From Bacteroidia bacterium (GTDB lineage: Bacteria > Bacteroidota > Bacteroidia > NS11-12g > UBA955): DNA of 20,787 bases. The stretch spans positions 1-20,787 of the forward strand of contig JALOAG010000016.1 of assembly GCA_023228875.1 (NCBI GenBank), in the 5' to 3' direction. Positions within the stretch are counted from its first letter, which is position 1, and the number at the start of each line of letters is the position of its first letter. Made by a program: the position numbers and the translations under genes. The notes beneath the pieces were generated by a model that saw nothing but the letters and a program-made list of their open reading frames with translations, ran no database searches and had not been told where the DNA came from. This document shows positions 1 to 7,284 of the stretch, piece after piece.

Positions 1-108
1 ATTGTGCTCATCGTTACGTTTTGCCACTCTATTTAATAGCCACAACACTATGCCACCAGAGCCAAATAGACACACAAAGATAGTAATTATTAATGTGATT
101 CTATCCAT
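1..108 (-). CDS. Small single-pass membrane protein, truncated by the window edge
   Basis: The reading frame opens with ATG at 108-106 and stays open to the left edge, giving 36 residues. It begins MDRITLIITIFVCLF and continues with a Gly-Gly and more aliphatic residues. That is one transmembrane helix (about residues 4-24), followed by a basic stretch (NRVAKR) that would face the cytoplasm. The start overlaps the methyltransferase stop (ATGGATAG), and a GGGAGG ribosome-binding site lies 6 nt upstream, so translation is probably coupled. Short one-helix proteins are common beside terminase genes in Bacillota phages. The function is unknown. A holin cannot be excluded, but position alone does not support it. 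Confidence 0.6.
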   Translation of the reverse strand, partial: MDRITLIITIFVCLFGSGGIVLWLLNRVAKRNDEHN

Positions 109-1345
109 TATCGCCTCCCAGCTCTAATGCTTCTTCATAGGAGTACGATAAGCCATCACGCTCTAAAAGAACGTTTTGTGTAGAGCCTACTAATTCGATA
201 TAGCGTTTAACAATTACATCACAATATTTTTCATCTAGTTCTATGGTGTGGCAAATCCTCTCTGATTGTTCACAAGCAACTAAGGTGCTGCCACTTCCAC
301 CAAAAGGATCTAAAACAATCGTATTGCTAATTGAAGAATTTAAAATTGGGTAGGCAATTAGTGCTACCGGTTTCGTAGTTGGATGATCGGCATTCTTTTT
401 AGGTTTATCAAATTCCCAGATTGTAGATTCTTTTCGTCCAGTGTACCATTTGTGCCTTCCTTTCTTTTTCCAACCAAACAACACAGGTTCATGCTGCCAC
501 TGATAAGGAGAGCGACCTAAAACTAAGGATTGTTTTTTCCAGATGCATGTTCCTGATAAATGAAAGCCAGCTTCATTAAAAGCTTTTCTAAAATTAAGAC
601 CTTCAGTATCAGCATGGAAAACATAAATTGAAGCATCATCGGTCATCGCTTTTTCAATGTTGATAAAGCTTGATATAAGGAAGTCATAAAATACACTATC
701 AGAGAGGTTATCGTTTTTAATCTTTCCAGCTTGAGCTTGGTAATTAACATTATAGGGTGGGTCAGTAACAACTAAGTTTGCTTTTACATTTCCCATAAGA
801 AGATCAAAGGTATCTTCTTTAGTGCTATCGCCACACACTAACTTGTGTCGGCCAAGCTTCCAGATATCATTTACTTTGGTAATGGGAGGGTTCTGTAATT
901 CAGCTTCAATATCAAACTCATCATCTTTGATGCCCTCTTTAAGTGTGTCTTTAAATAAATCATCGATCTCTTCGACATCAAAACCAGTAAGGAAGATATC
1001 AAAATCTTCTGCTTGTAGATCGGTTATTAGTAAAGCTAGTTTATCTTTGTCCCAGTCACCTGAGATTTTGTTTAGAGCAATATTTAGAGCCTTTTCTTTT
1101 TCTTCAGGTAAATCAACAATGACACAATCTAGTTCTTCTATGCCTGACTCTTTTAAGACCTTAAGTCGTTGATGCCCTCCAACTACGTTAGAAGTGTGTT
1201 TATTCCAAATAATTGGCTCCACATATCCAAACTGCTCAATAGAACGTCTTAGTTTTTCATATTCAGCATCTCCTGCTTTTAAATCTTTGCGAGGGTTGTA
1301 AGATGCAGGAAGTAAATCACTAATCCTTTTTTTCTCAATTACCAT
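101..1345 (-). CDS. ParB-domain / DNA methyltransferase fusion (beta-class N6-adenine or N4-cytosine)
   Basis: Predicted to methylate an exocyclic amine in DNA using S-adenosylmethionine. Residues 1-130 are a ParB/Spo0J-like nuclease-fold domain with the conserved GGHQR box at 56-60, an arrangement common in phage methylases. Residues 155-390 are the N6_N4 methyltransferase domain. The catalytic DPPY lies at 195-198, and the SAM-binding DPFGGSGST follows at 346-354, after an HPTTKP element (321-326). Motif IV before motif I makes it beta class, and DPPY favours N6-adenine. The protein (414 aa) has the usual length for this fusion. The start is ATG at 1345, with AAGGTG about 9 nt upstream inside the end of metK, and the genes overlap by 11 bp. 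There is no partner restriction enzyme in the window. It likely protects phage DNA or regulates phage genes. The target sequence cannot be read from the sequence. Confidence 0.93.
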   Translation of the reverse strand: MVIEKKRISDLLPASYNPRKDLKAGDAEYEKLRRSIEQFGYVEPIIWNKHTSNVVGGHQRLKVLKESGIEELDCVIVDLPEEKEKALNIALNKISGDWDKDKLALLITDLQAEDFDIFLTGFDVEEIDDLFKDTLKEGIKDDEFDIEAELQNPPITKVNDIWKLGRHKLVCGDSTKEDTFDLLMGNVKANLVVTDPPYNVNYQAQAGKIKNDNLSDSVFYDFLISSFINIEKAMTDDASIYVFHADTEGLNFRKAFNEAGFHLSGTCIWKKQSLVLGRSPYQWQHEPVLFGWKKKGRHKWYTGRKESTIWEFDKPKKNADHPTTKPVALIAYPILNSSISNTIVLDPFGGSGSTLVACEQSERICHTIELDEKYCDVIVKRYIELVGSTQNVLLERDGLSYSYEEALELGGDNG

Positions 1346-2501
1346 ATGCTAGTTCACCTTTTAGTTTTGATGTGTATGTATCTAGTACTTGTTCCCAAGG
1401 AAAGAGAGGGTTACCAAAATGACCGTAGCAAGAGGTAAAGCTAAAAATAGGTTCTTTAAGTTTAAGCGTATCTATTATGTCTTTTGGTTTTAAAGAGAAA
1501 GTTTTTAAAGTAGCTTCAATTAATTGTTTTTCACTATAATTGCTTGTACCAAATGTGTTGATGTTGAGCGCTACTGGATTAGCTTTACCAATAGCATATG
1601 AAATTGAAACTTCACATCGTTTGGCTAGTTTTGAAACGACAATGGTTTTAGCAATCAGGCGAGCCATATAAGCAGCACAGCGATCAACCTTAGTTGCATC
1701 CTTTCCACTAAAGGCCCCTCCACCATGTAAGGCTAGTCCTCCATATGAATCAACCATTAACTTGCGACCAGTTACACCAGTATCTGCTTCAGGTCCTCCC
1801 TTAACAAATCTGCCTGAAGGGTTTATAAGAATTTGTGTTTGCTCATCAAATGGGAAATCACTGAAAGCTGGTTCAAGAACTTTACTTATAATTTCACTTT
1901 TTAGTTCTTTCAAATCTTTGTACTGGTCGTGCTGAATTGATACAATTATTGCTTTGACTTTGTATGGGACTTTATTGCGATACTCAATTGTAACCTGAGC
2001 TTTGCCATCACTTTTAATTCCTGCAATTTCTTTGGTTTTTCTTTTCTCATCTAGGGTCTTACAGATACGATGAGATAGCTCTAAAGGTAGGGGAAGATAA
2101 GTAGAGGTTTCGTCTGTTGCAAAGCCAACAACAGTACCTTGATCTCCAGCTCCCAGTTCAGTTTCTTGTTCATCTTTGTTGTTTCTTACTTCTAATGCAG
2201 TATTTACACCAAAAGCAATATCGGAGCTTTGAGCATGAATAAATACACTAATAGAGAAGTTAGAAGGATTGTATCCACAGTCTGTAAGAGCACATCTAAC
2301 GATGTCTCTAATATTAATTTTATAGCTACAAGTTATTTCTCCAGCAACTACGATTTTACCTTTGGTTGCCAATACTTCACAGGCAACTCTACTTAGAGGG
2401 TCTACAGCCAGACACGCATCCAAAATTGAGTCTGCAATGAAATCGCATAGTTTGTCAGGGTGTCCTTTGCAGACACTTTCACTAGTGAGATAAGTTTTCA
2501 T
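1335..2501 (-). CDS. metK: S-adenosylmethionine synthetase (methionine adenosyltransferase)
   Basis: Makes S-adenosylmethionine from methionine and ATP in the cytoplasm. The 388-residue product has normal family length and the diagnostic motifs: GHPDKLCD near residue 13 (ATP/metal binding), GAGDQG at 117-122, the PSGRFVKGGPEADTG segment from 228, and the Gly-rich P-loop-like GGGAFSGKD at 260-268 followed by KVDR. All look intact, so it should be active. The start is ATG at 2501 with AAAGGA upstream. It lies 13 bp after the small terminase gene and overlaps the methyltransferase by 11 bp. It is therefore a phage operon gene and not a stray host locus. The context suggests a dedicated SAM supply for the next gene or for compensation of host SAM-degrading activity. 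The family call is certain; the phage role is inferred. Confidence 0.96.
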   Translation of the reverse strand: MKTYLTSESVCKGHPDKLCDFIADSILDACLAVDPLSRVACEVLATKGKIVVAGEITCSYKINIRDIVRCALTDCGYNPSNFSISVFIHAQSSDIAFGVNTALEVRNNKDEQETELGAGDQGTVVGFATDETSTYLPLPLELSHRICKTLDEKRKTKEIAGIKSDGKAQVTIEYRNKVPYKVKAIIVSIQHDQYKDLKELKSEIISKVLEPAFSDFPFDEQTQILINPSGRFVKGGPEADTGVTGRKLMVDSYGGLALHGGGAFSGKDATKVDRCAAYMARLIAKTIVVSKLAKRCEVSISYAIGKANPVALNINTFGTSNYSEKQLIEATLKTFSLKPKDIIDTLKLKEPIFSFTSCYGHFGNPLFPWEQVLDTYTSKLKGELAYGN

Positions 2502-2514
2502 AATTTTGTCCTTT

Positions 2515-3054
2515 TTAATTACTAAGTTTGGTTCTCAGTAAGCGCTCCATTAGATCATCTTGAGGACTAGGGCCTTGGAAATCTGATGTGCAGTTTTCTT
2601 TTACTATTTGGAATATTTGATACCAGCACTGATTAACTTGTTTCATGTATTCTCTGCTCATCGAAACATACGGAGAAGCTATTGCTGCACCTGTGGTTGG
2701 GTGTTTGGCTAAAAATCCATATTCACTTATGGCAATCTCACATTGAATCCAACGAGCCACACTCATAGCATACTGTTCTATTAATTGAACATTTACTAAT
2801 TCCGAGCAGCCTCGAACACTAAGCCATTGCCAAGTATCTTCATAAATTTGTTTAGCTAAGAATTGCTGTCCATTTTTCTGTTCAGCAGATAAATAATCTC
2901 GAGCCGGTGGCATCTCTACTCCTTCTAGAGTAGGAGCTGTAGGTAACTCTACTATGCTAGCTCTTTTTCCTTCGTTAATTTTCTCCGTCAGTGCTTTAGG
3001 CTTTCTGCCAGCACCGAAGCGAGAGCCGCCACGGTTTGTGCCGTCTTTTGCCAT
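2515..3054 (-). CDS. Phage terminase small subunit, P27 family
   Basis: Small terminase subunits recognise the cos or pac site and load the large ATPase/nuclease subunit for packaging. This 179-residue protein starts with a basic, Gly-rich N-terminus (GGSRFGAGRKPK, residues 9-20), typical of P27-type TerS. A mostly helical middle follows: an aromatic-rich YEDTWQWL stretch near residue 71, then a helix with the QYAMSVARW core. The region around 125-150 (a Gly/Pro break, then SREYMKQVNQCW) also fits the family. The start is ATG at 3054 with an AGGTGG-type ribosome-binding site. It sits directly after HNH and the probable cos region, as expected. TerL is not in the window and would lie beyond the left edge, so metK, the methylase and at least one more gene separate TerS from TerL. 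Confidence 0.82.
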   Translation of the reverse strand: MAKDGTNRGGSRFGAGRKPKALTEKINEGKRASIVELPTAPTLEGVEMPPARDYLSAEQKNGQQFLAKQIYEDTWQWLSVRGCSELVNVQLIEQYAMSVARWIQCEIAISEYGFLAKHPTTGAAIASPYVSMSREYMKQVNQCWYQIFQIVKENCTSDFQGPSPQDDLMERLLRTKLSN

Positions 3055-3192
3055 GTTGCACCACCTATAAAATAACTGGGGGTTAATACCCCGTTTGATT
3101 ACTGATTTTTGCGCGTGAAGGCCCCCGCCCGTTGTAAGGCAAATAAGGCCCAGAGATTCACATCCCCCTAGGGGTCTTTGCTTTGGGTTTGG
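3055..3192. other. Probable cos (packaging) region between HNH and terS
   Basis: This 138-bp non-coding gap is far more G+C rich than its surroundings and holds several symmetric elements. There is a perfect CCCCTAGGGG palindrome (3165-3174), an inverted repeat GGGGT-TAAT-ACCCC (3079-3092), a long C/G block (GGCCCCCGCCC, about 3120-3130), and a GCGCG step (about 3111-3115). In phages where an HNH gene directly precedes terminase, the cohesive-end site commonly lies in exactly this gap. The precise nick positions cannot be read from the sequence. Confidence 0.5.
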
Positions 3193-3546
3193 TTACTTCC
3201 ATCTATCACCTTGTTTTGCATGAAGAAGTGAGTGGCAACTGTTACACAACGCCATCAAATTGCTCCAATCATTACTGCCACCTTCTCTTGCTGCTTTAAT
3301 ATGATGAACAACTTCAGCTTTTGTTCTACGACCGTCGTCACAACAAAATTTGCAAAAAGGGTGGCACTCTAAATACTCTTTACGAATCTTCCGCCACTGG
3401 CTCCCATACCGCTTGTGAGTGTCACTTCTTCGTTGGAATTTCTCATACAACCTTGCATTTAACTTTGAATGTTCTTCACAAAACCTAGTGTGAGTAAGAA
3501 GTGGACACTCTGGATGAGAGCAGGGGCGCTTTGGTTTATAGGGCAT
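3193..3546 (-). CDS. Phage HNH endonuclease
   Basis: HNH nucleases encoded next to terminase assist cos cleavage and DNA packaging in HK97-like phages. The product has 117 residues. The N-terminal CSHPECP...C...H segment looks like a zinc-binding knuckle. The core has CKFC, VVHHIKAAREGGSNDWSNL and LCNSCHSLLH, which give the paired Cys of a treble-clef zinc site and the His-Asn-His active site. I place the start at ATG 3546 because AGAGGAAAACA directly precedes it. A longer in-frame extension to 3603 would run through an intrinsic terminator hairpin and has no ribosome-binding site. The first late gene of this block, it is followed by the cos-like region and terS. Confidence 0.9.
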   Translation of the reverse strand: MPYKPKRPCSHPECPLLTHTRFCEEHSKLNARLYEKFQRRSDTHKRYGSQWRKIRKEYLECHPFCKFCCDDGRRTKAEVVHHIKAAREGGSNDWSNLMALCNSCHSLLHAKQGDRWK

Positions 3547-3562
3547 TGTTTTCCTCTGGACA

Positions 3563-3589
3563 TAAAAAAGCCCAGCGGTGTGCTGGGCT
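3563..3589 (-). terminator. Intrinsic terminator just upstream of the HNH gene
   Basis: A perfect 8-bp stem (AGCCCAGC 3569-3576 with GCTGGGCT 3582-3589) has a 5-nt loop and is followed on the minus strand by a run of six U. It lies 17-43 nt before the HNH start. It either ends the transcript of the exported-protein gene (stop at 3668) or acts as an attenuator for the late genes. Confidence 0.85.
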
Positions 3590-3612
3590 CTATAATCTAC
3601 CAATCTGATTAC

Positions 3613-3642
3613 ACATTAGGGCAAACTAATAACTGTTGTCAA
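3613..3642 (-). promoter_or_regulatory. Candidate promoter ahead of the late (HNH-terminase) genes
   Basis: On the minus strand a perfect TTGACA (3642-3637) is followed after 18 bp by TAATGT (3618-3613), a weak match to the -10 consensus. A transcript from here would start near 3606 and meet the terminator at 3589-3563 after about 40 nt. This resembles the layout of late promoters that depend on an anti-terminator or activator. The -10 is poor, so an activator may be needed. Confidence 0.4.
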
Positions 3643-3667
3643 GTTGCATTTGATGTGACAATAAGTA

Positions 3668-4258
3668 TCAGTTGCTAAAGTCTTTAATCACCTCTGGTGT
3701 TAATTCTTTTGCATATTTTTGTGCTTCCGCTACTATCGCGGTCATGTCAGCTGTATAAATTCTTCCTGATTTAGTTCTAACTTGATTTATATATGCTAGT
3801 GAGGATAAAGCTTCAGTTGCTTTATGCTCAGAACTAATGGACCAAGTAGGAGAAAAATCATATGTTTGATTCTTAGTCATATCCATAATCTCTGTAGCTG
3901 ATAGTTTTGACTGTAGTTGGCCCCAGACATTAAAAACAAGTATGATTACTTCTACTGCAGTTACATCTTCGTTACACTTCAACACATACTCTGCTTTATA
4001 CCGATAGCCCCCTGATGTATACTTAGAACTTGATTGATATGTTACTGTAGCACCAATGGTTCCGACAAAATCTATTGGCAGAGAACTATCATGAGCGGTT
4101 TTCCATTCTCTAAGTAATGAAGATTTATTATTAATTGTTATGCCGTAACCTAAATCAATTAAATTACTTCCTCCGTTAAAAGTCGTAAAGGAAACTGCAG
4201 CAAATGCAGTTTGCACAATAAGTAATGAAAATAGTAAAAAAGTCATTATTCTTTTCAT
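3668..4258 (-). CDS. Exported protein of unknown function
   Basis: A 196-residue protein with a clear signal peptide: MKR, a 13-residue hydrophobic core, and a signal peptidase I site after QTAFA (cleavage before AVSF). There is no lipobox cysteine. The mature part is rich in beta-forming and Ser/Thr/Tyr residues, with one Cys. Its middle reads like an immunity-protein or FxLYD-like sandwich (TVTYQSSSKY..., then VEVIILVFNVWGQ), and a helical C-terminus follows. I chose ATG at 4258, not an upstream start at 4309, because AAGGAG lies 10 nt before it and the signal peptide then begins properly. It is divergent from another exported-protein gene (4337). This is probably cargo expressed in the lysogen. 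I do not recognise the family. Confidence 0.75.
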   Translation of the reverse strand: MKRIMTFLLFSLLIVQTAFAAVSFTTFNGGSNLIDLGYGITINNKSSLLREWKTAHDSSLPIDFVGTIGATVTYQSSSKYTSGGYRYKAEYVLKCNEDVTAVEVIILVFNVWGQLQSKLSATEIMDMTKNQTYDFSPTWSISSEHKATEALSSLAYINQVRTKSGRIYTADMTAIVAEAQKYAKELTPEVIKDFSN

Positions 4259-4279
4259 TTTCTTCACACTCCTTATAAT
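4251..4279 (+). promoter_or_regulatory. Candidate plus-strand promoter (-10 TATAAT) in the divergent gap
   Basis: A consensus TATAAT lies at 4274-4279. No good -35 hexamer is visible 16-18 bp upstream, so it may rely on an activator. The expected start (about 4286) lies just before the palindrome at 4289-4304, leaving a leader of about 50 nt to the ATG at 4337. Confidence 0.35.
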
Positions 4280-4288
4280 CTGTGAATT

Positions 4289-4304
4289 TACATGGTAACA
4301 TGTA
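4289..4304. repeat. Palindromic operator-like site between divergent exported-protein genes
   Basis: The perfect inverted repeat TACATG-GTAA-CATGTA lies in the 78-bp gap between the two divergent genes, just downstream of the plus-strand TATAAT and 31 bp before the minus-strand start codon. Its place suits a repressor site controlling both genes, but no binding protein can be named. Confidence 0.4.
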
Positions 4305-4336
4305 GACAAATGAAAAGGAATAAAAATGAGGTCAAT

Positions 4337-5002
4337 ATGAAAAAGACAATAGCAATAATCAGTTTTATTTTATTTTTTAGTATTACTTTATTTGCCACTG
4401 ATGATTATTCATTAGGTTATATGAAAGGGTTTGAGGATGCTATTAAAGGAGATTATGAGACTTATACTGCCATATTACTTGAGCAGTTTGCAGAACTTGA
4501 AGCTGAAGAGAGTGTTGAAGATTTATCACAAAAAAAAGACTTTGGCGATTGGCGCATAAATTATTTTGTAGATTCTTTTGGAGATCCTACAGAACATGCT
4601 TATGTGTCTATGGGAAGACAAAAGGGAACTTTTTCTAATTCAGCGACAAGAAACTCTAGGCTTGATTGGCAATTAGTTGTAGATATAGAAGACAAAAATA
4701 TCTCATTTATACTTTGGGAATATGGCTCATACATGGTACAAGGCAGTTTCTCTAATCCCGACATATTTTATTTACAGATTAAAGACGAAACTGGAGATAT
4801 TGATTTGTATAGGAGTACCAATTCTTCAGATAGAATCGTAATAAGTGACTACACAAAATTCTTGTCTTTACTTAGAACAGAACCAAAACTAAAGATAGTC
4901 ATCGAAGAGTATTCTAAATATGGGATTCCTTCTAACTACAATCTCGGTACCGTTGATTTAAAAGGGTTTAATGCAATTTATACAAATTTAGTTGGGAATT
5001 AA
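4337..5002 (+). CDS. Exported protein, TagO/VasI-like beta-sandwich suspected
   Basis: A 221-residue secreted protein. The signal peptide MKKTIAIISFILFFSITLFA is followed by an expected cleavage before TDDYS. A short helical linker comes next (DYSLGYMKGFEDA, then an acidic ELEAEESVEDL). From about residue 60 there is a domain opening with FGDWRINYFVDSFGD. Within it are 'WQLVVDIEDKNISFILWE', a central strand pair, a Ser-rich turn, a helix (ISDYTKFLSLLR), and a closing strand and helix (VDLKGFNAIY). That order resembles the TagO/VasI and invasion-associated-locus-B type sandwich (recalled from memory, not searched). The start is ATG at 4337 with GAGGT upstream; an earlier ATG at 4292 would bury the signal peptide. 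It is convergent with DUF1492 (18-bp gap). Probable lysogenic-conversion cargo. Confidence 0.75.
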   Translation: MKKTIAIISFILFFSITLFATDDYSLGYMKGFEDAIKGDYETYTAILLEQFAELEAEESVEDLSQKKDFGDWRINYFVDSFGDPTEHAYVSMGRQKGTFSNSATRNSRLDWQLVVDIEDKNISFILWEYGSYMVQGSFSNPDIFYLQIKDETGDIDLYRSTNSSDRIVISDYTKFLSLLRTEPKLKIVIEEYSKYGIPSNYNLGTVDLKGFNAIYTNLVGN

Positions 5003-5020
5003 TGTATTTTTTTGTCTATA

Positions 5021-5434
5021 CTATAAATTGCAACTATTGTTTATTAAATTGATTGCTTTTCTGTGAATCCTAAACACCCTATCTTTGCTAGAATTTAAAT
5101 GCGCCATGATATCATTCCAACACATAAAGGTTAGATAACGCATCTCTAACAAGGTTTCACACTCAATGTTGTTTACACTTCTAATCATAAAAGCAATTTC
5201 TTTTTTCAATTCAATCATTTTATTGATGTCGTTCATTAACTCTTTCTCCAGATCAACAATTTTAACAACTGCTTCTTCTACAGCAGAGCGGTGAGATAAG
5301 CTAGCTTTTACAACTTCAGTGAGGTTATTCGAAACATACGACGCATGATTTTTTAACCACTCAAGGCGACGTTCTTTCACCTGAATTCTCTTGTCTAATA
5401 TAAAGGCTTGGGATAGGTATTCTTTTGCAGTCAA
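5021..5434 (-). CDS. DUF1492-type phage protein, probable late transcription regulator
   Basis: A 137-residue, almost all-helical protein. It opens with MTAKEYLSQAF, the hallmark of DUF1492 proteins in Bacillota phages. A coiled-coil-like middle follows (VVKIVDLEKELMNDINKM, about residues 57-75). The C-terminus ends in a sigma region-4-like helix-turn-helix: 'LLEMRYLTFMCWNDIMAHL' (about 95-113), then KDRVFRIHRKAI. Proteins of this size and position are the last early gene and resemble ArpU/RinA late activators in architecture. The start codon is TTG at 5434, with AAGGAG 8 nt upstream inside the previous gene; the gap to that gene's stop is only 2 bp. It likely helps switch on the HNH-terminase block. 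The role is inferred from position and fold. Confidence 0.82.
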   Translation of the reverse strand: MTAKEYLSQAFILDKRIQVKERRLEWLKNHASYVSNNLTEVVKASLSHRSAVEEAVVKIVDLEKELMNDINKMIELKKEIAFMIRSVNNIECETLLEMRYLTFMCWNDIMAHLNSSKDRVFRIHRKAINLINNSCNL

Positions 5435-5436
5435 AT

Positions 5437-5652
5437 TTAATTCTCCTTGAGTTTTATTTTTGTTAAATCAGGGTTTAATTCACTTAATATTTCAAACCAA
5501 GTGCTTTCAAAAAAGCTCTCGATTTCAGTTTTGGTATTCAAAGCTTGTGAATATTTAGGGTTGAGCTTTAATTGCTTTATAGCTTTGTTGTAATCATTGA
5601 CAGCTAATTTTGTTATAGCCAGTCCTAACATTTTTAGATTTTCTATTTTCAT
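5437..5652 (-). CDS. Small phage protein, 71 aa, unknown function
   Basis: A short, helical, charged protein starting MKIENLKMLGLAIT. The middle holds YNKAIKQLKLNPKY and the C-terminus is acidic, then basic (ESFFESTWFEIL, then KIKLKEN). There is no signal or membrane segment. It is read from ATG at 5652, which shares a base with the helicase stop (TGATG), and AGGAGG lies 6-7 nt upstream, so translation is coupled. A TTG one codon upstream is also possible. Only 2 bp separate it from DUF1492. Genes of this size between SNF2 helicase and DUF1492 are usual in related phages, but I know of no function. Confidence 0.75.
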   Translation of the reverse strand: MKIENLKMLGLAITKLAVNDYNKAIKQLKLNPKYSQALNTKTEIESFFESTWFEILSELNPDLTKIKLKEN

Positions 5653-7022
5653 CAAAGTCCTCCTTCCAGCTCAGCCTTAACAGCTTTAACAAGAGAGTCT
5701 TGAGTAATAGATTTGTCTTGTAAGGCTTTTATAATTCGCTCATCAATAGTTCCTTCACATACTAAATGCTGAACGACGACAGTTTTGGAGCTTTGACCTT
5801 GACGCCAAAGTCTGGCCACAGTTTGTTGGTAGAGTTCAAGACTCCAAGGAATACTAAACCAAATTAGATTGTTCCCACCTTTTTGTAGATTGAGTCCATG
5901 ACCTGCTGATGCAGGATGGATGAGTCCTACTTGAATTTTGTTCGCATTCCATTCTTTGATACTTTGGCTGTTATCAATGGTTTTGTATGGAACTTTTAAT
6001 GTTTTAAGTTTTGCTTCAATCCGTTTTAGATCATGTTTGAACCAATAAGCTATTAATACACTTTGACCGTTGGCAGATTCAATAATGTCTTCAAGAGCAT
6101 CAAGTTTTTGATTATGTATAACTGTAATTTTTCCATCATCATCATATACCGCTCCATTAGCCATTTGAGATAATTTTCCAGAAAGAGAACCAGCATTGGA
6201 CGCTGTTATTTGTTGGCCCTTTAACTCTAGTACCAAATCTTTTTTTAAAGTGTTGTATGAAGTTTTTTCAGAATCAGATAATTTTACAGTTACGACTGTT
6301 GAAAGAAGATTAGGCATTTGTAGATAATCACAAGCTTTCATTGAGATGGTGATATTAGAAATAAGTTTATGAATTTCTTTTTCTGCATATGAGGTAGGTT
6401 TGTAAGAAAACACAACTTGGGCATTACGTTTGTCTGGTACAAAATACGCCTGACGATAGGTAGTTATAAATTTCCCTAATCTTTGACCCATATCTAAGAT
6501 TCGATATTGAGCCCAAAGATCCATAAGCCCATTAGATGCAGGGGTGCCTGTTAGTCCTACAATCCTTTTTACTTTAGGTCTTATTTTCATCAATGCTTTA
6601 GAGCGTTGAGTACGATGGTTTTTGAAAGAAGAAAGTTCATCAATTACGACCATATCAAAATCGATTTTATTGTTTTGTGTTTCAATCAACCATTTGATGT
6701 TTTCTCGGTTGATAATTAGTAAATCTGCTCTTGCTTGAATTGCTGCTACACGTTCAGCTTCAGTTCCTACAGCCACAGCAAATTTCAATTCAGATAGATG
6801 ATTCCACTTTGCTACTTCTTGAGGCCAAGTGTCTCTAGCAACTCTCAGTGGGGCAACTACTAAAATTCTTTGTACCAAAAATGAATCAAACAGAAGATTG
6901 AAGATTGCACTTAAAGTGATGACTGTTTTGCCTAAGCCCATATCTAAAAAGATTGCTGCAACTGGGTGAGTTTCAATAAAGTTTTGTGCGTATTCTTGAT
7001 ACTTATGTGCTTTGTATTGCAT
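5652..7022 (-). CDS. SNF2-family (DEAD/DEAH-like) phage DNA helicase
   Basis: A superfamily 2 ATPase predicted to translocate on double-stranded DNA during phage replication or recombination. The 456-residue protein has motif I DMGLGKT at 27-33 (Walker A), motif Ia VVAPLRVARDTWPQEV near 55-70, motif II DELS at 128-131 (Walker B) and motif III TGTPASNG near 158-165. C-terminal motifs are HPASAGHGLNLQ (motif V) and QTVARLWRQGQ (motif VI, arginine fingers). All catalytic residues look intact. The short length, with no extra DNA-binding domain, is typical of phage SNF2 proteins. The start (ATG 7022) overlaps VRR-NUC by 20 bp and the end touches the next gene. It works with the nuclease encoded just before it. 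Confidence 0.93.
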   Translation of the reverse strand: MQYKAHKYQEYAQNFIETHPVAAIFLDMGLGKTVITLSAIFNLLFDSFLVQRILVVAPLRVARDTWPQEVAKWNHLSELKFAVAVGTEAERVAAIQARADLLIINRENIKWLIETQNNKIDFDMVVIDELSSFKNHRTQRSKALMKIRPKVKRIVGLTGTPASNGLMDLWAQYRILDMGQRLGKFITTYRQAYFVPDKRNAQVVFSYKPTSYAEKEIHKLISNITISMKACDYLQMPNLLSTVVTVKLSDSEKTSYNTLKKDLVLELKGQQITASNAGSLSGKLSQMANGAVYDDDGKITVIHNQKLDALEDIIESANGQSVLIAYWFKHDLKRIEAKLKTLKVPYKTIDNSQSIKEWNANKIQVGLIHPASAGHGLNLQKGGNNLIWFSIPWSLELYQQTVARLWRQGQSSKTVVVQHLVCEGTIDERIIKALQDKSITQDSLVKAVKAELEGGL

Positions 7023-7284
7023 TTAAGATTTCCTCTATTTGTTTGCAGTCATCTAAAACATAAACTTGAAACCCAAGATTTTTTAACATCTCATGTTTTA
7101 CCAACTGTAGTGGGCGAGGGGCTTTGCCAGGAGCCTTAACTTCAACAAAGCCGACCTTTCCTTTTGGTAAAAGTACTAAGCGATCAGGCATCCCAGTGTT
7201 ACCAGGACTGATAAACTTCAGAGCTTTACCACCCATTTGGGCAACTCGTTTTGTCAGAGTCATTTCAATTACACTCTCACGCAT
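7003..7284 (-). CDS. VRR-NUC domain nuclease
   Basis: A stand-alone VRR-NUC (PD-(D/E)XK superfamily) protein of 93 residues. These cut branched or structured DNA, with phage versions acting as Holliday-junction-type resolvases. It starts MRESVIEMTLTKRVAQMGG. The core has KFISPGNTGMPDRLVLLP (D at the end of the GxPD motif) and GFVEVKAPG (the E-x-K active site), then 'PRPLQLVKHEMLKNLGF' and VYVLDD. All expected active-site residues are present. I use ATG 7284, not the ATG at 7293, because AAAGG would touch the latter, while the former is correctly spaced and forms a TAATG junction with the preceding small gene. It overlaps the helicase by 20 bp. Confidence 0.92.
   Translation of the reverse strand: MRESVIEMTLTKRVAQMGGKALKFISPGNTGMPDRLVLLPKGKVGFVEVKAPGKAPRPLQLVKHEMLKNLGFQVYVLDDCKQIEEILNAIQST

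Noticed and set aside
1335..2501. metK as the host housekeeping gene, marking a prophage boundary
   Set aside because: It overlaps the methylase and follows terS by 13 bp on the same strand, so it is part of the phage operon.
3547..3603. N-terminal extension of the HNH gene
   Set aside because: It would be translated through an intrinsic terminator hairpin and has no ribosome-binding site. A strong one precedes the ATG at 3546.
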